Source of the DNA: Bacilli bacterium
GTDB lineage: Bacteria; Bacillota_I; Bacilli_A; RF39; UBA660
Assembly (NCBI GenBank): GCA_900772095.1
Contig: CAAGQJ010000016.1
Coordinates: forward strand, 1-64,000
Reading direction: 5' to 3'
DNA: 64,000 nucleotides
Shown here: in pieces, positions 19,401-26,547 of the stretch
Position numbering within the stretch: the stretch's first letter is position 1
Layout of the letters: every line of letters begins with the position of its first letter
The notes under the pieces: generated by a model
The model's database searches: none
What the model was told of the DNA's origin: nothing
The model's input: only the letters and a program-made list of their open reading frames with translations
Program-made: the position numbers and the translations under genes

Positions 19401-20382
19401 CCTCCTGCAATGCCATGTAGCGCTTTGCATAATCAGACAAAGCTTTAAGTTCCGCATCATTATCCTTGGCGCTCAACTTTGAAGCTGCCGCAAACTCTCT
19501 CTCCTGAGCAATGACTTTTTCCTTCTCTCGTCCGTATGCCTGTGTTGCTGTGGCTGCTTTCGTCATTTCTACAGCAACATCGGAAAGAAGGTTCTTCATC
19601 TGCGCAGCATCGGTGAGGATTGATTTGTTTCCAGATGCCGCCTGTAATCTGGCAAGTATCTTGTCAAGCTCGGTAATACTTCCACCAAGCATGTTAGTAT
19701 TGTAACCCTTCAAGGATCCTTCTGCCATAAGGTCTCGCATCCTAGCGAGCTTTTCTGTTACTCTAGCTATGTCAGCTTCAACCTTTGCTGCTCCACCGGA
19801 AAATGCAGAAAGAGGGTTCTCCTTTTTGAACTGATCAGTAATCTGCTTTACATCACGGAATGTCATTTGGAGAACCTTGGCGTAATCCTGCAAAACCTTT
19901 GCGCTATCTACGCCGCCACCTCCGCCGCCTTGTGCTTTATTCTGCAATCTGAAAAGCTGATTATTGATATTCTCAAGCATCAGCTCGGCTTCCCTAAGTT
20001 TCGAGGTATCAACATTAGGATTCAGTGAGCGCAGCTCTGAAATCTTACTGCGCTCTATATTGATTCTTTGAAGCATATCGAGATAGGAGAGAGCGTTTTT
20101 TACCGCTAACTGCAAATCTTTTGCCTCATTGCTTTTATCGTTTTTCTTGAGTTTGGAAATCCTTCTGTTTATCTCATTGAGAACATCTGCAAACTCTTTG
20201 GCTTTTTCTGCTTGATCCTTAAATCCAGACTTTTTCGTTCCGAATCCCTGGAGGGCACGAAGAAGCGCGTTCGCAGCATCATCCCCGGTCTTAAGCTTGT
20301 CAATGATTTTCTGCAACTCCTTGGAAGTATTATCCTTGACACCAAGTTGGAACCACAAGTCACCTAAATTTCCACCTGCCAT
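13486..20382 (-). CDS. Tail tape measure protein, 2298 aa
   Basis: Long, overwhelmingly helical protein. It sets tail length and is ejected with the DNA. Residues about 1-600 are coiled coil. About 610-760 hold the conserved tape measure domain (FNSIVQTGGEIVQQHVALRS, then the SPFKFGEL, GVDFGRLGLAFGQVK and GKELRQFAYAGLPLL blocks). Hydrophobic patches follow around 860-1010, including SLFTMLGGWWGLAIGAAVQI, then more coiled coil. Position between tail chaperone and tail tip is canonical. At about 1.5 angstrom per residue this predicts a very long tail, near 340 nm. Confidence 0.95.
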   Translation of the reverse strand: MAGGNLGDLWFQLGVKDNTSKELQKIIDKLKTGDDAANALLRALQGFGTKKSGFKDQAEKAKEFADVLNEINRRISKLKKNDKSNEAKDLQLAVKNALSYLDMLQRINIERSKISELRSLNPNVDTSKLREAELMLENINNQLFRLQNKAQGGGGGGVDSAKVLQDYAKVLQMTFRDVKQITDQFKKENPLSAFSGGAAKVEADIARVTEKLARMRDLMAEGSLKGYNTNMLGGSITELDKILARLQAASGNKSILTDAAQMKNLLSDVAVEMTKAATATQAYGREKEKVIAQEREFAAASKLSAKDNDAELKALSDYAKRYMALQEAKRKAEKQASDERKRQSAAEARRIEADTERMSRLYAKMSLVIGRGERAGMRGLELGVNTSALEKALSEATELKRRIEDANIALMGKGGRPSYSSYAEEVNRLSSSLANATQAQRDLNSAQDKANRKAEAQATRDAAKAKREDIAAEKQRQNELKNTERRYDSLGNKVRQLRSEYSKGISIGADVSKAEAEIKRLLSLMRAIRAIRDRLNSENWRDYVGALGGIGSGHDTTLASRVLQDQKAVNREVQRGVELEQKRQQEIAQSAAKARNDLAAAFAGANAEAKKMQSIVGDIKSLFLQGGIVFGAQQFFNSIVQTGGEIVQQHVALRSILGDVQKADELFAQTQQLALQSPFKFGELNRDVKQLAAFGVEANDLYDTTKRLADIASGLGVDFGRLGLAFGQVKARSWLDGKELRQFAYAGLPLLQKITELYNSEGKNGRKNYTQADVKKMISGRQVSFEDVQKVLWKMTDEGGQFYNMQLVLSETLLGRWNKLIDAWDIMLGKFAEGKNVIGGTFSFIINRVTDLVLALDKLSPAMLSFGAIFAARKLGLMASGKLGLGSINKNYTQQMNAQLRTYAIEQQQLVTEGKITQQKALQNVQARAYLLSDTASRANAMSRLALEGKMSVLQMQKAVKEGLITRELVSQLAVMGQITARQEQIILGGTRFAAVMNMGISKIGGGIKSLFTMLGGWWGLAIGAAVQIFSSYSSDMDRISENAKGFRDSAYNKKKGYEDELANEKPTNSADLQQRVNSMKELLQNSGDYTQTIEDQIARAKNLNEQYDILNKGIVAARDNSQQEANDSDLVAGALGASGGWGSGNPFADTIEDAVEDLNEAVIKYQTLLSGLDEETKSRMDSIANQFLKPEERTMSLDEKIRILAERGGANWDSFVLKSSNGSNDIANSIYKIGIRANKVSDQINEIAKKNIPRIINFLKKSFNLFGVDFSKWCNRNSSRFASMIERMLDACKVNVPQIREYLKSIFYQEAGAKQPKKAGGGKVEKPKTPMQQRVRRNLSKTGKSKARVEAQAAMLDSYLDETSDYNTDNNLQTELQNRYNEYKNRENKFKRGKISKALRDEALESYNSLNQAAWEGLGYKFYPQDKKSNKVPKGRNGNSGRKEDIELKRLQERLSSLKSARQMYQKYKSLMSDEEAKKKTYNLFPEVTGLNLDDYKKAVNSLLEGFSINTTERKKFQTSIYREVAEWLFDEKDKKEYERKAADFNESMNKLSERWDLYKSLLEKTGSKFFAESAWVDAFQMDDKVQSLMDEYYAHYHEIFNLQDSLSMTDGEAKEKLKLPNQYEEWKKITELLRGNYVKSLQDAADIIEKTEDYEDKILKIRQDYDKLINKTNDPGIKARYEIQRDKEIGQVKLDKFKNSSDYLNFYGAIVSLGMDKAQAIGARIRQNINEALQNGAIDAREYAKEIKQLDEQLSKLTSPKKTFLNGGLKGMAEQKISDASEQMTIAASKIAEGKKVRELGLKMGDENFIKRGDSMIASGKAMMKAAEILFKDGTKAKESLDKFANVVSIIDQNVQGMFEAFNDIKETASLLGVDTESDGWQDASAFFETFSGMSSSLSKVVTSAESGNVGGILAGVTGIFTSPIKAFAKAHDAKLDRQIKLAERQLNELKNLSSNISSVIEKTLGGIYSYERSSDTTKKLNDVKNDYKAWEAFSKTDTGKGFFGGKNLSHYSKETYDAVMKTETNPSAYADQLALLHAQEDELRKQRQAEEDKKKTDKDKIADYDQQIKEMQLQIKTFAQDFLKDVYSIDMKSWGNQLTDTVVSAWTKGEDAVEAYKNKVKEMVREVTKNIVSQKIMEKALEKPLEWLTGILDEKGKLDETDMNDFADKLYQVGENVVPQLTGIFDALKEKGLDLRENGSSSMTNSTKGINEEEIDLLASYLNAVRLDVSVIREMQGKFLPEMSEIAKSQLTQLNLIARNTLRNADAAERIEKIFIEYNDNFNRVINGTKSLKMK

Positions 20383-20400
20383 ATCCTGAATATTTTAAAA

Positions 20401-21128
20401 TTAGAGTTTATTGTTTAAGTAACCGACAAGATTTATTTTCTCGCCGACAAGACTTCCTTCTTTCTTCTTTTTCTCCATCCACCTGTCGTAGAGGTCATCC
20501 ATCTCCTTCTTGGTATGCTTCTTCGGACCGCCTTCCTTCTTGGTCTTAGGATAGACGACAAGAGGCTGGTCTGCAACCATGAGGTCAATCTGCGCCGATG
20601 AATAGCCCCACCAGTAGTCGTAGGCCGCGATGAAGTACTTACGCTGAAAGAGAAAACCGAACTTCTCCGCTAGTGAGAAGGCTGCTCCCCAGCTGGTTCT
20701 GCTTGGATAGCTTTTGCTTCGCTCCTCGTCATCGTCATCATCACGTCCGTCATCCCGGTCGCTAATATGGTAGCCAGTGAGAATGCGTTCGATGGAATTT
20801 TTTTTTTAGAAACATCGAGAACTCTCAGAACCTCGGTCACATCCACATCCTTGATGTAGTAGAGCCAGCGCCAGTAGATCCAATACAGGAATCGTATCTT
20901 CCAGATGTTGTTGAGGAGAATGCAGACGCAAATCTTGACGTTGCGCTTCCATTCGTTCTTCTCCTTTGCCCTGATGTGGGAACACCTGCTCATGGTTCCC
21001 TTGCGAAGCCAGCCGAGCTTGTGCTTCTTTCCACGGAACACGAACTCGGTAGGCTCGTCGTGCAGTACGCTGTCGAGCAACTCCTGTAAGTCCACCGAAG
21101 GCTGCTCAATTTTCTTTTCTTCTGCCAT
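20401..21128 (-). CDS. Tail assembly chaperone, frameshifted long form (gpGT-like)
   Basis: The upstream frame begins at 21128. At the A10 run (minus strand, 20798-20807) a -1 slip joins it to a second open frame that runs to the stop at 20401-20403. That second frame codes a sensible, non-random protein with SWGAAFSLAEKFGFLFQRKY and AAYDYWWGYSSAQIDLM blocks and a Lys-rich tail. Position between tail tube and tape measure and the slippery site are the hallmark of lambda gpG/gpGT-type chaperones, which coat the tape measure during tail assembly. The extended product would be about 240 residues. Confidence 0.8.
20670..21128 (-). CDS. Tail assembly chaperone, short form (gpG-like), 152 aa
   Basis: Unshifted product, starting MAEEKKIEQPSVDLQELLDS and ending TRSEAKAIQAEPAGEQPSH. 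It shares its first ~110 residues with the long form. In this family the short form is made in large excess. Ribosomes that do not slip read three Lys codons through the A run and terminate 128 bases later. Confidence 0.8.
   Translation of the reverse strand: MAEEKKIEQPSVDLQELLDSVLHDEPTEFVFRGKKHKLGWLRKGTMSRCSHIRAKEKNEWKRNVKICVCILLNNIWKIRFLYWIYWRWLYYIKDVDVTEVLRVLDVSKKKIPSNAFSLATILATGMTDVMMTMTRSEAKAIQAEPAGEQPSH
20798..20807 (-). promoter_or_regulatory. Programmed -1 frameshift slippery site (A10)
   Basis: Ten consecutive A on the minus strand, read TCT AAA AAA AAA ATT in the zero frame. A -1 slip gives AAA AAT TCC and opens the 20401-20807 frame. A sequencing error in the homopolymer is the alternative, but the conserved gene order of tail chaperones makes programmed slippage much more likely. 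Confidence 0.75.
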
Positions 21129-21152
21129 GATTGTATGCTATTAAATGAAGAA

Positions 21153-21184
21153 GGGCGGCACGGCTGTTGATTAGCCTGCCGCCC
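21153..21184. terminator. Hairpin between tail tube and tail chaperone genes
   Basis: GGGCGGCA at 21153-21160 pairs with TGCCGCCC at 21177-21184. On the minus strand it is followed by TTCTTCATTT. It likely acts as a partial terminator that lowers expression of the chaperone and downstream genes relative to the abundant tail tube protein. Confidence 0.6.
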
Positions 21185-21223
21185 AACGGTTTGTTATCCT
21201 GAATCTAATTACCTAAAGAAGCC

Positions 21224-21823
21224 TTACACGTCGCCAGTTGTTGTGCCCTTAGTAAGCCAAGCGATACTGCGCTTACCTGCACCCTCGATAGAACCAGAGA
21301 ACTTGAATGCAACCGGCTCTGTACCAGAGTTATCCCACTGCAATGTAGCGTAGAGAGCGATGTTGGTAATAACCATGAGGTTCTCCTTCTCGTCGTCAAC
21401 AATAACGATAGTACCCTTGATCTTGAACTTCTTAGGTTCAACAGCGATACCTGTAAAGCCAGTAGTAGCGTCGAGAGTAGCGTCACCTGTACCCTTAAGG
21501 GTAACCTTGGTCAGCTCTGTGATAGCATCCTCGCCGAACATAATTGTCAGCAAGTCCTTTGCCTTTGAAGGAACAACGAACTCTACATTGAAGTCGCCGA
21601 GCTCTGCGGTAGTTGCCCAGTCACCAGCAAGACCGATAACCTTGTAGTGGTTGATGGTTGGGTCATCCATAGTCGCCTTCAGCGAGTCAACGGTAACCGG
21701 AAGCTCGACCTCTGGGGTGATGTCAACTGTAGCCTTGCTCAAGTCTGTGATAGCCTTTGAGTAGAGCAGAGTCTTAGGACCATTGAAAATGTCCTTCATC
21801 TTGTCAATAGTTGTCATAGCCAT
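21224..21823 (-). CDS. Major tail tube protein, 199 aa
   Basis: Starts MAMTTIDKMKDIFNGPKTL. Beta-rich sequence with the typical order of phage tail tube proteins: a VDITPEVELPVTVDS strand pair near residues 35-50 and a C-terminal VAFKFSGSIEGAGKRSIAWL element near 170-190. It builds the hexameric rings of the tail tube. The downstream hairpin at 21153-21184 fits high relative expression. Confidence 0.85.
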   Translation of the reverse strand: MAMTTIDKMKDIFNGPKTLLYSKAITDLSKATVDITPEVELPVTVDSLKATMDDPTINHYKVIGLAGDWATTAELGDFNVEFVVPSKAKDLLTIMFGEDAITELTKVTLKGTGDATLDATTGFTGIAVEPKKFKIKGTIVIVDDEKENLMVITNIALYATLQWDNSGTEPVAFKFSGSIEGAGKRSIAWLTKGTTTGDV

Positions 21824-21858
21824 AATCTAAAATATTTTAAATTGTTATACCTGAATAC

Positions 21859-22266
21859 TTATCTAGTACGTAACCTTCCCTGTATGATCGTCACGGAAAA
21901 ACCTGCGCCATCGTCAGCCTGGATAGCAACGTTCGGCCTGGTAACGATGATGTTGTCTGTGGAAATCGGGAATCTTTCGAGGACTGCCTTAACCTTCCCG
22001 CTCATTTCTGAAGGGCTGAAGCCGTTCGGATTCGCCGAGGAAGCCTTATCCCTTACATACACCTCTATCTGAATAGTGGTAGTATAGTCGTTGTAGGAGC
22101 CATCATAGTTCATCTCGTTGTTCCTGATTGTGTACGGAGCACTTACGACGATGTAGCTACCTATTTTGGTATCCACGGCCTTAGGACGATTCCTAGGGTA
22201 CACCTTGTCGCATATACCCTTTACGGCGTTTCCTAAGTCGAAATATATCTGCTTGATATCTACCAT
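21859..22266 (-). CDS. Tail terminator / tail completion protein, 135 aa
   Basis: Starts MVDIKQIYFDLGNAVKGIC. Small alpha/beta protein with TIQIEVYVRDK and SVTIIQGRLR strands. It lies immediately upstream of the tail tube gene and 3 bases behind the neck gene, where siphophages code the ring that caps the tail tube. Assigned by fold-like pattern and order. Confidence 0.7.
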   Translation of the reverse strand: MVDIKQIYFDLGNAVKGICDKVYPRNRPKAVDTKIGSYIVVSAPYTIRNNEMNYDGSYNDYTTTIQIEVYVRDKASSANPNGFSPSEMSGKVKAVLERFPISTDNIIVTRPNVAIQADDGAGFSVTIIQGRLRTR

Positions 22267-22269
22267 AGC

Positions 22270-22842
22270 TTACAGTTTGTTAAAAGTTGAACTATTGGCG
22301 TACACTACGCAGGCATCGAACATATCCGGAAGAGACTCGTATGTGTTGTAAACTGTCTCGAAAATGCGGTTCTCCTTATCGAATACTGCATATTCAACAG
22401 GACATATCGCAACGAGTGCCCAGTCTTTCCCGGTAGATTTCACCTTTCCTATACGTCCGTAGATAAGGTTAGGACCCCATTGGTGACCACCACCGACTTT
22501 ACCGGTATAGCCTTTGTTTTCACCACCGTCGTAGTAGAACGGGAGATTATATTTTTCTCCCTCCGCCAGGGTTACTCTCGTTGGTGCTTTTTCACCCTTT
22601 GAGGCACGCACCATGTAAACGAGCTTTCCTTTGTAATACACTGCTGCATAGAACGAAGTATATGCGTTACCGGTGATATTGTAGAACGTCCTGTTCTCTT
22701 TGAAATAGTTGACGGTTCTGTGAGCAAGTTCCTGCATAATCGCAAGCATCTTGTCATACGCCAGCTTTTCGACCCTTGGCTTAATCTGATGCTCGAACTG
22801 CGCTCCGAGAGACAGACGCTTTCCGCTAAAGTATTTCGCCAT
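22270..22842 (-). CDS. Neck / head-tail joining protein (HK97 gp10-like), 190 aa
   Basis: Starts MAKYFSGKRLSLGAQFEHQI. A helical N-terminus (VEKLAYDKMLAIMQELA) is followed by strands containing TGNAYTSFYAAVYYKGKL and a Gly-rich HQWGPNLIYGR loop, the pattern of HK97-gp10-like proteins at the head-tail interface. The gene is 3 bases from each neighbour (22846 and 22266). Confidence 0.7.
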   Translation of the reverse strand: MAKYFSGKRLSLGAQFEHQIKPRVEKLAYDKMLAIMQELAHRTVNYFKENRTFYNITGNAYTSFYAAVYYKGKLVYMVRASKGEKAPTRVTLAEGEKYNLPFYYDGGENKGYTGKVGGGHQWGPNLIYGRIGKVKSTGKDWALVAICPVEYAVFDKENRIFETVYNTYESLPDMFDACVVYANSSTFNKL

Positions 22843-22845
22843 AAT

Positions 22846-23223
22846 CTAAACCCTTGTTAAGTTCCAATACACGACGGTTCTGTTGTTATCCGGCTCGCAG
22901 TCCTTGACCATACCTACCTCGGTATTGTTGCCGACAGTGGAGTAGATGGTGTCGCCGTCAAGAGGACATCTGTCAGCATCCCATTCGTCATATCTGACCG
23001 GAATCGATGCCTTCCTCTTGTTCTGGTCGACGTTCTTGTCTCCCTCTGTAGTAGTATCGGTGTAACTGCGACCTTCGCCATAGTAGAGAATGATTTCCTT
23101 GTCCTCGCCAACTGGAGCATCATCATCGGCAAACGGGTCATCAGGGCCGGCTTTTCCGACGACCTTCCTCACGATCTTGATGATGTGAGGGTATCTTGGG
23201 TTTCTGATGTATTCCTTTTCCAT
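22846..23223 (-). CDS. Head closure / head-tail connector protein, 125 aa
   Basis: I chose the internal ATG at 23221-23223 (MEKEYIRNPRYPHIIKIVRK) because AAGGCG lies just before it and it leaves a 5-base gap to the upstream gene; the longer frame overlaps that gene. Contains an acidic loop (GPDDPFADDDAP) and a C-terminal YWNL strand. Function is inferred from its place in the connector gene block. Confidence 0.65.
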   Translation of the reverse strand: MEKEYIRNPRYPHIIKIVRKVVGKAGPDDPFADDDAPVGEDKEIILYYGEGRSYTDTTTEGDKNVDQNKRKASIPVRYDEWDADRCPLDGDTIYSTVGNNTEVGMVKDCEPDNNRTVVYWNLTRV

Positions 23224-23228
23224 ACGCC

Positions 23229-23663
23229 TTATTTGATGATGTGAGGGAGAGGTTCTCCCCAAGGAGAATAATTCGCCCTCTTTACTCCGTGGGAGGTCAC
23301 CCGGAAGGTGGACTTCTTCTTGAGCATCGAATCAGGCTCCAGCTCTGCATAGATAGCGTTAGCCTCTGCCTTCATCTCGCTCCTGTCGTTGTCCGACATG
23401 TCGTAGCCACCTCCCGAATGAGTCCATCCGTTATCGGAGTCGGAGGTGTTGTTCACCTTGCTCGGACCAAGAACAAACCATTTCAGCATGTCGGCATAGG
23501 CAAGTCTCACCTTGTCCTTGTCGCAGGCTTCGAGGTCGATGCCGTTTTCAAGCTCTCTGTCGTGCATGATGCCCAACAGAGCCTTCATCGGCATCTCGAA
23601 CTTCACCTTATTAATAAGGTAGTCGTTCACAGTGTAAATGTTCATCTCCGAATCCATAGTCAT
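23229..23663 (-). CDS. Head-tail connector protein (DUF6706-like), 144 aa
   Basis: Starts MTMDSEMNIYTVNDYLINKV, with two further in-frame ATGs (codons 3 and 7) as alternatives. A helical N-terminus resembles gp6-type connector proteins. A middle GGGYDMSDNDRSEMKAEANA helix and C-terminal SPWGEPLPHIIK follow. First gene after the major capsid, the standard slot for the adaptor ring under the portal. Confidence 0.7.
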   Translation of the reverse strand: MTMDSEMNIYTVNDYLINKVKFEMPMKALLGIMHDRELENGIDLEACDKDKVRLAYADMLKWFVLGPSKVNNTSDSDNGWTHSGGGYDMSDNDRSEMKAEANAIYAELEPDSMLKKKSTFRVTSHGVKRANYSPWGEPLPHIIK

Positions 23664-23698
23664 ACAATCTAGTTACGTTAATAGTTCCAAGACCGAAA

Positions 23699-24880
23699 TT
23701 AATCAGTCTTGGTAATGTCCATAATGCAATGGTCTGGGAAGTCGATGAGAGCTGGGCAAGCAGAGAACATAATGTCTGTGTGCCACTCCATGTACTTACC
23801 GTTAGGAACCGTTGAGTTCATAAGCAGTCCGAGTCCATCGTTTGTTGTACCGAACAGGGTAGAGATTGCCTTGTTACCTGCATGTTCAATCAACTTACGA
23901 TCGAGGCTGTCTGTACGCTCGAACTCACAGGCATCACCGGCAGGACGGAGAACAACGATGTTGTCAGACCAACCCTGCTTGTACTCATCGGTTGTATGAG
24001 TAAGGTTGCGTTCCTTCTCGGTAACAATCTCGATAGGAGATACTCCCTCGAAGTCAACGAATGCCTTGATGAACTGCTCCTTGCTGATAGGCATTGTCTT
24101 GGTAGAGGCAATGTAGTTCAGCTGACGGTAATTGGTAACGAGTTCGCGGACCTCTGCGTTCTTCAAGAATACATTATAGAATGTATTGCGAGTCATCTGC
24201 CAGATCAAAGCACCATCGAAACCACCGCGGGTTTCACGGTACTTAGCCTCCTTCTCCTTCATGTAGGTAAGGATGGTAGCAGTAGGGTCAGCCCACTTCT
24301 TAGCACCACCATTGATGAAGTTGTCACCGTATTCGATAGGGTCGATAGCCTTGTGCAATGGGGTAGAGATACCACGACCAATACCAGAGTAATCGATCTT
24401 ACCGGTAGACATCAACTGAGCGGTCATAAAGTTCATTGTCGCATCAACTGAGTCGATACGTGTCTGAACCTCGTCACACCAGTCTGCTAAGATATCGGCA
24501 TCGTTGCCGAACTCCTCAAACTGCTTGATGCGTGCATAACGCTCAACTGCGGTCTCAACATAACCAGGAGTAATGAAGTCCGGAATAGAAGCGGTGTACC
24601 ACTTATGTCCGTTCTTGTCCATCTGGTTAGAGTCACCGAGAGGAGCACGGAGGTCAGCCATAGGAGCTGCCTTCAACTTGCGCGCCTTGACGTTGAATGT
24701 TGCCAAGCCATAGTTGTCGGTAGATGTCAGGAACGAAGCGTTATGTCCCTGTGTCTTGTACCAGCCATAATTAGTAAAGAAGATTTCCTTTTTATCAAGG
24801 AAACTCTGCAAATATGCCGTATTCTCCTGAGAACCGAAGAACTTGGCAAGTCGCGAATTATTAAAATCAAATTTTGCCAT
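23699..24880 (-). CDS. Major capsid protein (HK97-fold, GpE-type), 393 aa
   Basis: Starts MAKFDFNNSRLAKFFGSQ. The order and content match Bacteroidales phage major capsid proteins: a DEVQTRIDSVDATMNFM spine helix near residues 135-150, a long E-loop-like N-terminal third, and a C-terminal MEWHTDIMFSACPALIDFPD segment. It lies between the head fibre/decoration gene and the connectors. It forms the icosahedral shell after scaffold removal. Confidence 0.9.
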   Translation of the reverse strand: MAKFDFNNSRLAKFFGSQENTAYLQSFLDKKEIFFTNYGWYKTQGHNASFLTSTDNYGLATFNVKARKLKAAPMADLRAPLGDSNQMDKNGHKWYTASIPDFITPGYVETAVERYARIKQFEEFGNDADILADWCDEVQTRIDSVDATMNFMTAQLMSTGKIDYSGIGRGISTPLHKAIDPIEYGDNFINGGAKKWADPTATILTYMKEKEAKYRETRGGFDGALIWQMTRNTFYNVFLKNAEVRELVTNYRQLNYIASTKTMPISKEQFIKAFVDFEGVSPIEIVTEKERNLTHTTDEYKQGWSDNIVVLRPAGDACEFERTDSLDRKLIEHAGNKAISTLFGTTNDGLGLLMNSTVPNGKYMEWHTDIMFSACPALIDFPDHCIMDITKTD

Positions 24881-24909
24881 AATCCTGAATCAATCTTTAA
24901 GGTTAATAA

Positions 24910-25662
24910 TTAGAGATGGAACCATCCGTTAACGCGACTCTTGTTGAGAGCCTTGATTGCAGGAGGGATTGGAGACATCCTGTCGATGTACATAACGGTA
25001 TCATCGTTAGCAAGGAATGGAGTAAGCATATAACGAGCACCATCCTCAAAATCGTCACCTGGGGTGAACAGGAAGTCGTAGTCGCACTGAGCGTAACCGT
25101 TAGGGTTGGTTACCATAGGCTTCTGTGTCTCGCCGACAGCTGCCGCTTCAACGAGTACTGCATCCTTCGCTACAACACCGAGTGTTGCTGACAAAGTAAG
25201 CTTCCATACGTCTGTGCCAGCCTCAGTTGTTTTCTCAACACCTGTAATCGTAACAGCTGTACCTGTACCATCAAGAGTGTTAGGAGCGACCATGATATTG
25301 TCTCCAATGAACGGAATGTGCTTGTAGCCATCACGCACGATAAGGAGAGTTGTATCTGTAGCACCGGTCTTCTTTGCGCACTGGTAAGACTTAAGAATCT
25401 TAACGGTCGCACCTGCGTTGCCATAGATGCCTGGGTCATACTCCAGGAAGTCACCGGCGTAAATCTTAGCTGGGCCCTTGAAAGGATTGAGCAACTTACC
25501 ACCAGTTGTAGGAGTACGGAAAGCATCCTTTGCGACACCAATCAATTTGACGAACACATAGCGGATACCGCCGATTTCGCCACGAGCCTGGATGAGGGAA
25601 CGACCTGGCAAGAAGCCGCTACCATTCATCCTTTCACTGTAATAAGGAGAAACTGTTCCCAT
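24910..25662 (-). CDS. Head fibre / capsid decoration protein, 250 aa
   Basis: The ATG at 25660-25662 (MGTVSPYYSERMNGSGFLPG) is preferred over a TTG two codons upstream. The protein is Gly/Thr/Val rich and beta-like, with GKLLNPFKGPAKIYAGDFLE near residues 60-78, the pattern of proteins labelled head fibre in Bacteroides phages. Located between scaffold and major capsid, and in the same transcript. Confidence 0.75.
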   Translation of the reverse strand: MGTVSPYYSERMNGSGFLPGRSLIQARGEIGGIRYVFVKLIGVAKDAFRTPTTGGKLLNPFKGPAKIYAGDFLEYDPGIYGNAGATVKILKSYQCAKKTGATDTTLLIVRDGYKHIPFIGDNIMVAPNTLDGTGTAVTITGVEKTTEAGTDVWKLTLSATLGVVAKDAVLVEAAAVGETQKPMVTNPNGYAQCDYDFLFTPGDDFEDGARYMLTPFLANDDTVMYIDRMSPIPPAIKALNKSRVNGWFHL

Positions 25663-25699
25663 AATCAATAAATAAATTTGTTATCCTGAATACTAAATG

Positions 25700-26401
25700 T
25701 TATTCGTCCTTAGGCTTGTGTCGAGATCTGATAGCTGCAACATCATCGAACTCGTGTTCATCTACAGTTCCGGTTCCTCCGGCTCCGCCACCTCCGCTTC
25801 GAGGCTTGGTGTCTGGATTGATACCCGCTTCCTTGAGGTCAGCATTGTAAAGAACCTCTGCCTTACCGACAAGATCCTTGATGTCAACTTCACCATCTGG
25901 AATCTCAAGCTTATCCAAAGCTGTCTTAACGAAAAACGAATTCAAAGGAATGTTGGCTTTCTCAAACTTAGCCTTAAGACCTTCCTTAATGGAGTTCACC
26001 AACGCCTTCTTTGCGTCAGCTGCTTCCTTCTGCTCTCGCGCCTCACGCTCCTTCTTGACTTCACCAATGAGCTTTTTTGCCCACTCAGGCATATCCTCTT
26101 CGTTAGGAATTTCGTCTTTTTCCGGCTCTTCCTCGTCAAGCTCAGCTTCCTTTGCCTTCTGACGTTCTTTCGCCTTCTTCTTGTATTCCTTAACCTGCTG
26201 AGAAACGTCAGAATGGAGATTGCCGTCCATGCGTTTCAAGCGATTTGTAACCTTGGTTACCAACTTGGCGTTTGCAGCTTCGTCTTCACCAAAATCTTCG
26301 AGTACATCATCAAGTTCTTCATTGATGGTTTTCTCGCTAATTGTCAACTTGGTACTACCGAGTTCCTTGTTGACCAATGCTAAGAGTTCTTCTCTTGTCA
26401 T
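25700..26401 (-). CDS. Capsid scaffolding protein, 233 aa
   Basis: Starts MTREELLALVNKELGSTKLT. Very charged, nearly all helical, with a Lys/Glu-rich coiled coil at about 65-150 and a flexible Gly-rich linker (PRSGGGGAGGTGT) before a short basic tail, the layout of scaffolding proteins whose C-terminus binds the capsid protein. First gene of the leftward structural operon. Confidence 0.85.
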   Translation of the reverse strand: MTREELLALVNKELGSTKLTISEKTINEELDDVLEDFGEDEAANAKLVTKVTNRLKRMDGNLHSDVSQQVKEYKKKAKERQKAKEAELDEEEPEKDEIPNEEDMPEWAKKLIGEVKKEREAREQKEAADAKKALVNSIKEGLKAKFEKANIPLNSFFVKTALDKLEIPDGEVDIKDLVGKAEVLYNADLKEAGINPDTKPRSGGGGAGGTGTVDEHEFDDVAAIRSRHKPKDE

Positions 26402-26479
26402 GTTGTTGTTTTATTAAAAATGTTATCCTGGAAGTGGTTCTTCCACTCCGAAAGTGTATAAATATACGTTTTAATACCG

Positions 26480-26487
26480 CAAATATA
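26480..26487 (-). promoter_or_regulatory. Leftward structural-operon promoter box (TATATTTG)
   Basis: Minus strand reads TATATTTG, 78 bases upstream of the scaffold gene in the divergent intergenic region 26402-26547. It is the likely start of the head and tail transcript. Confidence 0.6.
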
Positions 26488-26520
26488 CGAATAAATATAC
26501 AATAATACAAAAATATTCTG

Positions 26521-26528
26521 TATTTTTG
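26521..26528 (+). promoter_or_regulatory. Rightward packaging-operon promoter box (TATTTTTG)
   Basis: TATTTTTG lies 20 bases before the terminase ATG at 26548, back to back with the leftward box at 26480-26487. The two boxes share about 150 bases of A/T-rich control DNA, so both structural transcripts may be switched together. Confidence 0.5.
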
Positions 26529-26547
26529 CTTATAAAATTGTATTTTT

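Noticed and set aside
20798..20807. Sequencing error in a homopolymer
   Set aside because: Possible, but the tail chaperone position and two protein-like frames make programmed frameshifting the better reading.
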